A DNA stretch of 64,000 nt from Bryobacter sp964387685 (GTDB taxonomy: Bacteria; Acidobacteriota; Terriglobia; Bryobacterales; Bryobacteraceae). Made by a program: the position numbers and the translations under genes. Positions 17,862 through 26,169 of this stretch are shown piece after piece; within the stretch, counting starts at the first letter, position 1, and every line of letters begins with the position of its first letter. The notes beneath the pieces are model-generated. The model was not told the DNA's origin. It saw nothing but the letters and a program-made list of their open reading frames with translations, and did no database searches. The DNA is taken from assembly GCA_964387685.1 (NCBI GenBank), contig CAYLXK010000020.1:44533-108532 (forward strand). Direction: 5' to 3'.

Positions 17862-19285
17862 TCTAGCCCACCGAAGAACGCCTCCCGCACGCTGGCGGGC
17901 AATTCGTTCAGCGCTGGGAAGTCGCTGGCTGCCACGGCGAAGCGCTGCACGTCGACGCGCCCGAATCCGGCTTCTTCCAAATAAAACGCCAGCAGGGCCG
18001 GGGGCACGGGGCGAGTGTGTGAGGGGTCGATGTAGAAGTGCGTCGCAAAGATCGCCAGACATTCCGGGTTCGGAGTTTCAAAGAGGATGACGCCTCCTTT
18101 ACGCAGCGCAAGCGAGCAGGCCTTCACCAGAGACCATACTTGGGCCGGAGGGAGGTGCTCAATCACTTGCGCGCAAAAAATGCCGTCGAAGCTGCCCGGA
18201 CCCTCGGCTTCGAGAAACGCAAACGCGTCGGCCGCGCGAGCGTCGAGTCCTTGCTCCTGGGCCAAGCGCACATTGCCTTCGTTCAGGTCTACGCCCAAGG
18301 CGGTGATGCCCCCTTGCCGTAGCACGCTCAAGAACTCCCCTCTGCCACAGCCGATATCCAGCACCCGCTGGCAGCCGCTGAAGTGGGGCAGATAGCCTTC
18401 AAAATGCGCGCGAATCTTGTCGGGGGCGCCGCGAAACTTCTGAGCGAAATGGATCCAGTCGAAATCGAGAGCGCTCTCCACCGGAGCACCAGCCACAGGC
18501 GCAGCCGACGCTGGCTGAGGCCGGTAGCGTAGCGCGCGCAGCTCGGCATAAATGATGCGTTCGTATTCCACACGCACCTTTTCGAGCTCACTCCAAAAGC
18601 GCTGCTGCATCTCCAGATTCGAACGCTCCAGGGTATTGGTGAAGTCCTGGTGGTTCACCGCCGCTAGCCTCGCGTAATCCGCCGCGAGCCGTGCGTGTTC
18701 CGACGACAGCGCGGCAATCCGCTCCTCAAAGCGCTGCTCCAGTAGGGCCGTACGCTGCGCATAGGCGTTTTGCAGATCGGCCACAGACCGCAGAAACTGC
18801 ACTTCGTTGCGCGCCAGTTTGTCTTCCCATTCGCGCCGCCAGGTGATCCAGTGCGACCGTATGTCCTTCAGTTCGTGCGCTTCCCGCCGCAGGTCGTTTA
18901 TAGGCGGATCGAAGCGAGGCGGGATGCTTTGCAAGGAGCGGTTGATCCCGTTTAAACCTTCAAGCACCGAATCCAAGCTCCGCACCATGGCGTGATTGAA
19001 ATCCACCTGGTCGCGTACAAACCAGCCAAGGCTGCGGGCAATTTGCTTCTTGACGCCTTGGATGAGGTTATTGACGAGGCCTTCGGGCCGCGGGTTCACG
19101 CGACCGATGGCGGCCACCTTCGCCGCCGCCTGATCGCGCGCCTCCAGCACAGGCGTAAAGTCCGGCAATTCGATCCCGTGCCACATCCCGCTCGGGTAGC
19201 GGGCCAACACGCGCTCGCGAATTTCCAGGATGGCCCGCTCGAGTTCTTCCTCGTGGGTCGGCTGCGCGCTAGTTCTTTCGTTCAT
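17831..19285 (-). CDS. SAM-dependent methyltransferase with long N-terminal coiled coil
   Basis: The 484-residue product has a helical N-terminal half with a coiled coil at about residues 150-250 (rich in E/R/L heptads) and a class I methyltransferase domain at about 290-430 (VLDIGCGRGEFLSVL, GVDLNEGNV, FDGIFCAQVIEHLP, GGVILFETPNPE). The layout recalls glycan chain-terminating methyltransferases that measure or anchor polymer length through a coiled coil, such as WbdD. With a convergent glycosyltransferase next door, a surface-polysaccharide role is a fair inference. ATG 19285 is chosen over an upstream frame extension (19336) lacking character. It overlaps the end of queF by 17 bases. Confidence 0.85.
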   Translation of the reverse strand: MNERTSAQPTHEEELERAILEIRERVLARYPSGMWHGIELPDFTPVLEARDQAAAKVAAIGRVNPRPEGLVNNLIQGVKKQIARSLGWFVRDQVDFNHAMVRSLDSVLEGLNGINRSLQSIPPRFDPPINDLRREAHELKDIRSHWITWRREWEDKLARNEVQFLRSVADLQNAYAQRTALLEQRFEERIAALSSEHARLAADYARLAAVNHQDFTNTLERSNLEMQQRFWSELEKVRVEYERIIYAELRALRYRPQPASAAPVAGAPVESALDFDWIHFAQKFRGAPDKIRAHFEGYLPHFSGCQRVLDIGCGRGEFLSVLRQGGITALGVDLNEGNVRLAQEQGLDARAADAFAFLEAEGPGSFDGIFCAQVIEHLPPAQVWSLVKACSLALRKGGVILFETPNPECLAIFATHFYIDPSHTRPVPPALLAFYLEEAGFGRVDVQRFAVAASDFPALNELPASVREAFFGGLDYCASARKLS

Positions 19286-19661
19286 AAGTCGCCGTGATTT
19301 TGGAGTAGATGCCCCCGCGCGGCGTGAAGTCGCCAATCACCGTGAGCTTGCGCGGGTCCGTCGCGCGCACTACGTCTTCCAGCACGCGATTGACGATATT
19401 TTCCTGAAAAATCCCTAGATTGCGATACGCAAAGAGGTACATCTTGTAGCTCTTCAGTTCCAGGCACTTCTGGTCCGGCACATAACGCACCGTCAGCGTG
19501 CCGTGATCGGGCAATCCGGTCTTGGGGCACACGCTCGTAAATTCCGGGCTCGCAATTTCAATCTCGTAATCGCGGCCGGGGAACTGGCTGGGCCAGGTTT
19601 CAATCTCCGGCAGCGGCGCCTCTAGGCCGGAGGACGCATGGTCGTCGGTGTATTCCTTCAT
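19269..19661 (-). CDS. queF: NADPH-dependent 7-cyano-7-deazaguanine reductase (preQ1 synthase)
   Basis: Reduces the nitrile of preQ0 to the amine of preQ1 in queuosine (tRNA) biosynthesis. At 130 residues it is the short, single-domain tunnelling-fold form. The catalytic stretch EFTSVCPKTGLPDHGTL carries the nucleophilic cysteine and nearby aspartate. The QueF substrate motif follows (LELKSYKMYLFAYRN), then HFxE-like GIFQENIVNR. Its ATG overlaps the stop of the TIGR00300 gene by 4 bases, and its own end overlaps the methyltransferase start, so the three are cotranscribed. Confidence 0.95.
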   Translation of the reverse strand: MKEYTDDHASSGLEAPLPEIETWPSQFPGRDYEIEIASPEFTSVCPKTGLPDHGTLTVRYVPDQKCLELKSYKMYLFAYRNLGIFQENIVNRVLEDVVRATDPRKLTVIGDFTPRGGIYSKITATYERKN

Positions 19662-20869
19662 GCCTGCAGCTTTCTCGATAACAAATCCAAAAACAACCCC
19701 ACGTCCGTCACCACACCCACCGTCTGCGAACTGCCGCGGTCGCTCACCTTGGTCGCGACCGCCGGATTAATGTCAACGCACACCATCTTCACCCAACTGG
19801 GCAGCATGTTGCCGGTCGCAATGGAATGCAACATGGACGATAAACAAATCACCACGCCCGCGTTTTCGAGGTGCTTGGTGTACAAGTTCTGCGCTTCGTT
19901 CATGTCGGTCACCGTGTCGGGCAACGGCCCGTCGTCGCGCAAACTACCGGCCAGCACAAACGGCACGCCGTGTTTGACGCACTCAAACATCACGCCGGTC
20001 TTTAGAACTCCCTGCTCGACGGCGCCCGGGATCGAGCCTGCGTGATTGATCGCGTTGATGGCGCGCATGTGATTGCGGTGACCGTGTTCTTCCTGCCGCC
20101 CGTCCTTTTGCCGGATGCCGAGCGACGTGCCCAGCAGCGCCGCCTCAATGTCGTGCACGGCCAGCGCGTTGCCAGCCAGCAGCGCATCCACCCAGCCTAG
20201 GCGAATCAGGTCGCACAAGGCCGTTGCGCCGCCCGTGTGCACCACCACCGGCCCGCTGACGACTACCACTTTCTTCCCCGCCTCGCGCACCGCTCGCAAG
20301 ATAGATACTGTCTGGGCCACCGCGGTCTCGACCTGGCGTTCACTGGAGACCTCATTGGACATGAAGCTGAAGCTCAAACGGTCGCGGTCCTTGGCATCGG
20401 GTATGACCCGGATTCCCCTCATCCCCACCACCACCTGGTCGCCCGCTTTCAGGTCCCGCAGCTTCCGGCACTGCGCCTTGCCGTCGGCAACGACGATCGT
20501 CGCGTCCATGCGCTGCTGACCCGCGTCCACCCACTGTCCCTTCAAGCGCACTTGGGTGCGGTGGTTCGTGGTCGAATAGAAGTCCATCGGCGCGCATCGG
20601 TCCTTCACGGCCGCCTCGAGCATGGCGTCCCCGGCATCCACCGGCACGCAGCCAAAGCCAATCAACTGCGAAAGCAATTGCCGCATCCCATCCTGGGAGG
20701 GCGTCTCGATACGCATCCGCAGCTGCGAGGCCTCACTATTGGTCCGCCCAATATGAAACTTCTCTACTTCAAAGCGTCCCTCGTACTCGACCACCGTGTC
20801 GAAGATGCGCTCCATGATATGCGAATCGATCAAGTGACCTTCCGCTTCCACCACCTCGGTAAAAGGCAT
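19658..20869 (-). CDS. TIGR00300-family protein (archaeal-type ornithine cyclodeaminase-like, LOR/SDH domain)
   Basis: The 403-residue protein matches the family first named as a LOR/SDH conserved domain: an N-terminal EAEGHLIDSHIMERIFDTV segment, a middle beta domain (GMRGIRVIPD), and a nucleotide-binding C-terminal half (VVVVSGPVVVHTGGATALCDLIRLGWVDALLAGNA in part, GHRNHMRAINAI, DINPAVATKVSDRGS). Related archaeal and cyanobacterial (AgrE/ArgZ C-terminal) proteins convert ornithine to proline, so arginine or ornithine catabolism is likely. ATG 20869 is six bases after a TATCCT hexamer (plus strand 20876-20881), fitting a leaderless start; a longer form from 20911 is less likely. queF follows with a 4-base overlap. 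Confidence 0.82.
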   Translation of the reverse strand: MPFTEVVEAEGHLIDSHIMERIFDTVVEYEGRFEVEKFHIGRTNSEASQLRMRIETPSQDGMRQLLSQLIGFGCVPVDAGDAMLEAAVKDRCAPMDFYSTTNHRTQVRLKGQWVDAGQQRMDATIVVADGKAQCRKLRDLKAGDQVVVGMRGIRVIPDAKDRDRLSFSFMSNEVSSERQVETAVAQTVSILRAVREAGKKVVVVSGPVVVHTGGATALCDLIRLGWVDALLAGNALAVHDIEAALLGTSLGIRQKDGRQEEHGHRNHMRAINAINHAGSIPGAVEQGVLKTGVMFECVKHGVPFVLAGSLRDDGPLPDTVTDMNEAQNLYTKHLENAGVVICLSSMLHSIATGNMLPSWVKMVCVDINPAVATKVSDRGSSQTVGVVTDVGLFLDLLSRKLQA

Positions 20870-20909
20870 CCTCTTAGGATAACGGCAGGATAGAATTGAG
20901 GCCAGCTTC

Positions 20910-23876
20910 ATGAAGTGGCTGCTGTGCTGCGCGTTGCCCTTAGTGGCCGCCGACGAACTCTCGTATAACCGCGACATCCGCCCGATTTTGTCTGACCAGT
21001 GCTATCAGTGCCATGGCCCGGATCCCAACAATCGGCAGGCGGGCTTGCGATTGGATACCGAAGAAGCAGCGAAGGCCGCCCTGAAAAATGGCCACCGGGC
21101 CTTGGTGGCCGGCGATCCTTCCTCTAGCGAAGTCTTCCGGCGCGTAACGCATTCCTCCAAAGCCCTCCGCATGCCACCCGCCTACGCAGGCCGCGAAGCC
21201 CTGCCCGCCGCCCACATCGCAAAGCTAAAGCGCTGGATCGAGCATGGAGCCAACTACGAGGCGCATTGGAGCTTCCTTCCGCCCAAGAAGGCGATTGTGC
21301 CCCCGGGCGTTCATCCCATCGATTACTTCGTCAACGCCAAGCTGAGCCAAGCCGGCCTGGCGGCCAATCCCGCCGCTCCTCCCGAAGCACTCCTGCGCCG
21401 CCTGAGTTTTGATCTGACGGGTCTGCCTCCTACCCCCAGTGAACTCCAGGCCTTTCTGGCCGACCCTTCGCCCCGCGCTTACGAAAAACAGGTGGATCGC
21501 CTGCTAGCCTCTCCCCGCTTCGCCGAACGCATCGCCTGGCGATGGCTCGAAGCCGCCCGCTACGCCGATACCAATGGCTACCAAAGCGACGGCGTCCGAG
21601 ACATGTTTCGCTGGCGCGATTGGGTCATCGAAGCCTTCCAGTCGAACAAGCCCTTCGACCGTTTCATCGTCGAGCAACTTGCCGGCGACCTTCTACCCAA
21701 CCCCACGCTCGACCAGCAAATCGCCACCGCCTTCCACCGCAACCATCGCACCAGCGCCGAAGGCGGCATTGTGCCCGAGGAGTTCCGCACGGAATACGTC
21801 GCCGACCGCGCCGAAACCACCTCTACCGTCTTTCTGGGCCTCACCCTGGGCTGCGCCCGTTGCCACGATCACAAGTACGATCCGATTCCGCAGAAGGACT
21901 TTTACCGTCTCTTTGCCTACTTCAACAACCTCCCGGAAAAAGGCTTGGTCTACAACTGGGGCAATGAGGAGCCACTCATCCCCGCACCCACGCGCGATCA
22001 GCAAGCCCGCCTGGCGCAATTGAATTCCAATCTGGCCGCCGCCGAACTCGCCGTCCACAAACTCGAACCGAAGATTAGCCGCCTCCAAGCAAAGTGGTCC
22101 GCTACCCTTACCGCACAGGAGCACTGGCAACCTCACGAAGCCCTGGCCTTTGAGAAATCCGCCCCCCAACATTTCAACGGCAAAACCTTCGACGAAATCA
22201 AGCCCGGCCCGGTCGTTTTCAACTACCTCAGCCCTTTTACCTTTTCGGCCTGGATCGAGCCTCAGAAGGACACGGGCGCCGTCCTCGGCATTGCCGAAGA
22301 TTACGACGAAGGCAATGGCCACGCGCTCCTGCTGATGAAGGGCAAGCTGCGCCTGCATGTCGTCTTTCGCTGGACTGACATCGGCCTACGCGTAGAGACG
22401 CAACGCCCCCTCGCACTCCACCGCCGCCAGCATGTCGCCGTCACTTACGACGGAAGCCGCTACGCCAAGGGTGTTCACATCTATGTCGACGGCCGGGAGG
22501 AGCCGGTCCAAGTCCTCTTTGACGAGCTCAATTGGCCGATGAACTTCAAGTACCCGCTGCGCATCGGCGCGGCCTATGGCCTCCGTTTTGAAGGCGCGAT
22601 TGAAGATGTAAAAATCTACCAGCGCGCCCTCAGTGCGCCCGAAATCCAGGCGCTTTACGACCGCGCCCCGCTTTCTCCCGCCTCTCATCCCGATAAACTG
22701 CGCCTGGCCTACTTGGACCGGCACGCCCCGCCCGAGATCCGGCAGGCGCTCGCCCTTGCCCGTTCGGCCCGGGAGGATCGCGACGCCTTCTTCGCCTCGC
22801 TGCCCACCGTCATGGTGATGCGCGAAGGGCCCCCGCGCCAGGCCCATGTTTTAAAGCGTGGCGCCTATGACGCCCCTGGGGAGCCCGTCTCTGCCGGCAC
22901 GCCCTCCATTCTGCCCGCGCTAGCGAATGCGCGCGCCGATCGCCTGGGCCTTGCCGAATGGCTCGTTAGCCGCGACAATCCTCTCACCGCGCGCGTCATC
23001 GTGAACCGCTTCTGGCAAATGATCTTCGGCGTTGGGATCGTCAAGACCGTCGAGGATTTCGGCAGCCAGGGCGAATGGCCTGTGCACGGCGAACTGCTCG
23101 ATTGGCTAGCCGTGGACTTCCTGGAGCATGGCTGGGACACCAAACGCCTGCTGAAGCAAATCGTCCTGAGTGAAGCCTACCGCCGTCACTCCCGCGTCAC
23201 GCCACCGCAATTCGAAGCCGACCCGGAAAACCGCCTCTTGGCCCGCTCCTCCCGCACTCGCCTCGCCCCCGAAATGATTCGCGACAACGCCCTTGCCGTC
23301 TCCGGCCTTCTCGTCGAAAAGACCGGCGGCCCCAGCGTCAAACCCTACCAGCCGGCAGGCCTTTGGCAGGAGCTCTTCGGCGGCGGCGGTTACACGCAGG
23401 ATCACGGCGAAAATCTCTACCGTCGTTCGCTCTATACCTTCTGGAAGCGCACTATCGCACCTCCCTCCATGGTCAATTTCGATTCCCCCAATCGCGAAAC
23501 TTGCACCGTGCGGGAATCCCGCACCAATACGCCGCTGCAGGCACTCACGCTCATGAATGAGGTTACCTTTCTTGAGGCCTCCCGCAAAACCGCGGAACGC
23601 CTTCTGCGGGAAGCCGGCCCCAGCTTCGAGGCGCGCTTGGGCCTCGCCTACCGCCTCATCCTGAGCCGTTCGCCTCGTGCGTCCGAAATTGAAACCGTGC
23701 GGCAGGCCCACCAGCGCAGTCTCGATCGCTACACAAGAAAGCCCGCAGACGCCGACCAACTTCTCGACCAGGGAGAAGCGCCTCTGCCCCGCAAAGCTTC
23801 CCGTCCGGAGCTTGCCTCCTGGACCACCACAGTGAGTCTCCTGCTCAATCTCGATGAGGCCGTCACCCGCCCATGA
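20910..23876 (+). CDS. exported PSCyt1/DUF1549/LamG/DUF1553 protein
   Basis: A 988-residue exported protein with a signal peptide (MKWLLCCALPLVAADE) and a cytochrome-type haem site C31-YQ-C34-H35 in a PSCyt1 domain (residues about 20-95). DUF1549 follows at about 133-350 (LTGLPPTPSELQAFL, RFAERIAWRWLEAARYADT, LGCARCHDHKYDPI), then a LamG-like carbohydrate-binding domain at about 411-583, and DUF1553 at about 664-930 (NPLTARVIVNRFWQMIFG, SRTRLAPEMIRDNAL, NSPNRETC-like region). This is the family's usual order and length. Its stop overlaps the DUF1501 partner's ATG by 4 bases, the standard pairing in Planctomycetes and Solibacter-like bacteria, thought to act in polysaccharide breakdown. Confidence 0.92.
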   Translation: MKWLLCCALPLVAADELSYNRDIRPILSDQCYQCHGPDPNNRQAGLRLDTEEAAKAALKNGHRALVAGDPSSSEVFRRVTHSSKALRMPPAYAGREALPAAHIAKLKRWIEHGANYEAHWSFLPPKKAIVPPGVHPIDYFVNAKLSQAGLAANPAAPPEALLRRLSFDLTGLPPTPSELQAFLADPSPRAYEKQVDRLLASPRFAERIAWRWLEAARYADTNGYQSDGVRDMFRWRDWVIEAFQSNKPFDRFIVEQLAGDLLPNPTLDQQIATAFHRNHRTSAEGGIVPEEFRTEYVADRAETTSTVFLGLTLGCARCHDHKYDPIPQKDFYRLFAYFNNLPEKGLVYNWGNEEPLIPAPTRDQQARLAQLNSNLAAAELAVHKLEPKISRLQAKWSATLTAQEHWQPHEALAFEKSAPQHFNGKTFDEIKPGPVVFNYLSPFTFSAWIEPQKDTGAVLGIAEDYDEGNGHALLLMKGKLRLHVVFRWTDIGLRVETQRPLALHRRQHVAVTYDGSRYAKGVHIYVDGREEPVQVLFDELNWPMNFKYPLRIGAAYGLRFEGAIEDVKIYQRALSAPEIQALYDRAPLSPASHPDKLRLAYLDRHAPPEIRQALALARSAREDRDAFFASLPTVMVMREGPPRQAHVLKRGAYDAPGEPVSAGTPSILPALANARADRLGLAEWLVSRDNPLTARVIVNRFWQMIFGVGIVKTVEDFGSQGEWPVHGELLDWLAVDFLEHGWDTKRLLKQIVLSEAYRRHSRVTPPQFEADPENRLLARSSRTRLAPEMIRDNALAVSGLLVEKTGGPSVKPYQPAGLWQELFGGGGYTQDHGENLYRRSLYTFWKRTIAPPSMVNFDSPNRETCTVRESRTNTPLQALTLMNEVTFLEASRKTAERLLREAGPSFEARLGLAYRLILSRSPRASEIETVRQAHQRSLDRYTRKPADADQLLDQGEAPLPRKASRPELASWTTTVSLLLNLDEAVTRP

Positions 23877-25276
23877 ACCCCTCTTCTCGCCGCCGCTTCC
23901 TCGAACGCTCGACCCTCGGCCTCGGCGCCCTGACGCTCTCGAGTTTGCTTGAGGGCAAGCAGGGTCTGCCCAACCTGCCACACTTCCCAGCCAAAGCGAA
24001 GCGCGTCATCTACCTCTTCCAATCGGGCGGCCCTTCCCAGATCGAGCTTTTCGATTACAAGCCACAACTCGTCAGGTACGCCAATGAAGATCTGCCTGAA
24101 AGCGTCCGTCAGGGCCAGCGCCTCACCGGCATGTCCGCCAGCCAAGCAAAATTCCCCGTTGTGCCCTCGCGCTTTGCCTTGCGGCAGCATGGCCAAAGCG
24201 GCGCCTGGATTGGGGATCTCTTGCCCTACACCGCCAAGATCGCCGACGAACTCGCCATCGTTCGCACCGTCCATACGGAAGCCATCAATCACGACCCTGC
24301 CGTCACCTTCCTGCTCACGGGCGCGCAGATCTCTGGCCGCCCTTCCCTTGGCGCCTGGCTCGCCTATGGCCTTGGCGCGGAGACCGAAGAACTTCCCGCC
24401 TTTGTGGTCATGATCTCCCCTGGCCAGGGCGCCGGAGGCCAGCCGCTCTACGATCGCCTCTGGGGCGCGGGCTTCCTGCCCTCGCAGTACCAGGGCGTCA
24501 AATTCCGCAGCGTGGGCGACCCGGTGCTCTACCTCTCTGACCCCGCGGGCATGGCCCGTGCCGACCGGCGCGCTTATCTCGACACCCTCGCCGCGTTGAA
24601 CCGGCAACAGGCTCAAGATCTGGGCGACCCCGAAACATCCACCCGCATCGCCCAATACGAGATGGCCTTCCGTATGCAAGCCTCCGTGCCCGAGTTAACG
24701 GACCTCTCGAAGGAACCGCAGTCCACCTTCGACCTCTATGGCGAAGACGCACGCAAGCCCGGCACCTTCGCCGCGAACGCCTTGCTCGCCCGCCGTCTGG
24801 CCGAGCGCGGCGTGCGCGCCATCCAACTTTTTCACCGCGATTGGGACCACCACGGCGCCCTCCAAAGCGGCCTGCCCAAGCGTTGCCTAGAAGTAGACCG
24901 CGCCTCGGCCGCCCTGGTGACAGACCTGAAGCAACGCGGCATGCTCGATGACACCTTGGTTGTGTGGGGCGGCGAGTTTGGGCGTACCGTCTATTGCCAG
25001 GGCCGCCTTACCGAGACAGACTACGGCCGGGACCATCACCCCCGCTGCTTCTCCATCTGGATGGCCGGCGGCGGGATCAAGCACGGGCAGGTCTATGGCG
25101 AAACCGACGATTACAGCTACAACATCGTCCGCGATCCCGTCCACGTCCACGATCTCCAAGCCACCATCCTCCATTGCCTCGGCATCGATCACACTCGCCT
25201 CACCTACAAATTCCAAGGCCGCAACTTCCGCTTGACCGATGTGCACGGCCGCGCCGTTAAGGCGTTATTGGCTTAA
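23873..25276 (+). CDS. DUF1501 protein with Tat signal
   Basis: A 467-residue protein of the DUF1501 (alkaline-phosphatase/sulfatase-like) family. The N-terminus SSRRRFLERSTLGLGALTLSS is a twin-arginine leader, so it is exported folded. Family marks are IYLFQSGGPSQIELFDYKP, TVHTEAINHDPAVTFLLTG, RDWDHHGALQSGLPKRC, VVWGGEFGRTV, GRDHHPRCFSIWMAGGGIKHG. The His/Asp-rich motifs suggest a metal site like that of sulfatases, though substrate is unknown. It begins by a 4-base overlap with the DUF1549/1553 gene and ends with a 20-base overlap of the convergent small gene. Confidence 0.92.
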   Translation: MNPSSRRRFLERSTLGLGALTLSSLLEGKQGLPNLPHFPAKAKRVIYLFQSGGPSQIELFDYKPQLVRYANEDLPESVRQGQRLTGMSASQAKFPVVPSRFALRQHGQSGAWIGDLLPYTAKIADELAIVRTVHTEAINHDPAVTFLLTGAQISGRPSLGAWLAYGLGAETEELPAFVVMISPGQGAGGQPLYDRLWGAGFLPSQYQGVKFRSVGDPVLYLSDPAGMARADRRAYLDTLAALNRQQAQDLGDPETSTRIAQYEMAFRMQASVPELTDLSKEPQSTFDLYGEDARKPGTFAANALLARRLAERGVRAIQLFHRDWDHHGALQSGLPKRCLEVDRASAALVTDLKQRGMLDDTLVVWGGEFGRTVYCQGRLTETDYGRDHHPRCFSIWMAGGGIKHGQVYGETDDYSYNIVRDPVHVHDLQATILHCLGIDHTRLTYKFQGRNFRLTDVHGRAVKALLA

Positions 25277-25649
25277 GGTCCGGCTCGACCCACTCGCGCC
25301 TCGCCTGCGTCGATTTCACCACGTCGTAGCTGTAGTAGTCCCGCCATAGCCCGCTCGGCAACGCGGTGATTTCTTCCAGAGACGCCCCCTCGCGCAACCG
25401 CTTCGCGATTTGGCGCAGCCAAAAGATCGTCAGCGTCTCGTGATAGCCGCTCGTCTCTGTGTTTTTTCCGCCTAGGCTTTCATTCAATCGTTTTATGCCA
25501 TTCCGTATGCGATAGGCCGCTTCCTCGGCTGAGAAATGCGTCACGAACCACGCTCCGGCGGCTAGGTGGGCGGCGTGGGTCCACTCGCTTTCGGCAAGTT
25601 CGCACGCCTCGAATCGGCGGATCAAGTCGCGCCAGCTTTCTGGACTCAT
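25257..25649 (-). CDS. small conserved protein of unknown function
   Basis: A 130-residue soluble protein. Recognisable phrases such as ESEWTHAAHLAAGAWFV, GIKRLNESLGG and TSGYHETLTIFWLRQIA match a small widespread family without known function. The conserved W-x-H, H and YHET positions could form a metal or catalytic site, but that is inference. It is monocistronic. The ATG at 25649 is six bases after a TAGGCT hexamer. It converges on DUF1501 and is divergent from the Lrp-type regulator. Confidence 0.75.
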   Translation of the reverse strand: MSPESWRDLIRRFEACELAESEWTHAAHLAAGAWFVTHFSAEEAAYRIRNGIKRLNESLGGKNTETSGYHETLTIFWLRQIAKRLREGASLEEITALPSGLWRDYYSYDVVKSTQARREWVEPDLKPITP

Positions 25650-25655
25650 TTCCGA

Positions 25656-25694
25656 AGCCTAGCAAAACCAGCGAATTTGTCTTACGATTCGTAA
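25656..25694. promoter_or_regulatory. divergent promoters with a 13-base palindromic operator at the Lrp-type gene
   Basis: The sequence TTACGA-T-TCGTAA at 25682-25694 is a perfect palindrome ending one base before the regulator's ATG (25696). Within it, TACGAT (25683-25688) is placed like a -10 seven bases before the ATG. On the other strand TAGGCT (25661-25656) ends six bases before the ATG of the neighbouring gene. Autoregulation by the Lrp/AsnC protein is the simplest reading. Confidence 0.55.
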
Positions 25695-25695
25695 T

Positions 25696-26169
25696 ATGGA
25701 GCCGCTTTCCACTTTGGAATCGAAACTTTGCCGCGCCCTGGTCCAAAACGCCCGCGCCACCTGGGCCGAACTCGGCATCCTCATCGGCCAATCTCCGCCC
25801 GCCGCGGCGGAAAAGGTTCATCGTCTAGAGGAACGCAGCGTTATCCGCGGCTACAGCGCCCTGCTCGATCCCGAAGCCGCCGGTTTTCCCCTTACCGCCT
25901 TTGTCGCCGTCATCCTCGACCGCCCGGCGCGCCGCGACGCCTTCCTGGCCAAGGTCCAAAAGATGGAGCAGGTCTTAGAGCTACATCACACCGCCGGTTC
26001 GGAAGACTACCTGCTGAAGGTTGCCGCCCGGTCCACGCGGGACCTCGAACATTTCCTGAGCCACATGCTCAAATCGATCCCCGGCGTTGCCCGCACGCGT
26101 ACCACGGTCGTACTGGGCACCGCCAAATCGATCCCGCTCACTATCCCCGCTCCTCCGCGCCTGGGTTAA
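25696..26169 (+). CDS. Lrp/AsnC-family transcriptional regulator
   Basis: The 157-residue protein has a winged helix-turn-helix (residues about 6-50: TWAELGILIGQSPPAAAEKVHRLEERSVIRGY in pieces) and a RAM/AsnC ligand domain (FPLTAFVAVIL, VLELHHTAGSEDYLLKVAA, LSHMLKSIPGVARTRTTVVLG). Members usually sense amino acids. A 13-base palindrome lies directly before the start. Its stop interlocks with that of the convergent penicillin-acylase gene in a shared TTAA (26166-26169). The acylase may be a target, but there is no direct evidence. Confidence 0.92.
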   Translation: MEPLSTLESKLCRALVQNARATWAELGILIGQSPPAAAEKVHRLEERSVIRGYSALLDPEAAGFPLTAFVAVILDRPARRDAFLAKVQKMEQVLELHHTAGSEDYLLKVAARSTRDLEHFLSHMLKSIPGVARTRTTVVLGTAKSIPLTIPAPPRLG

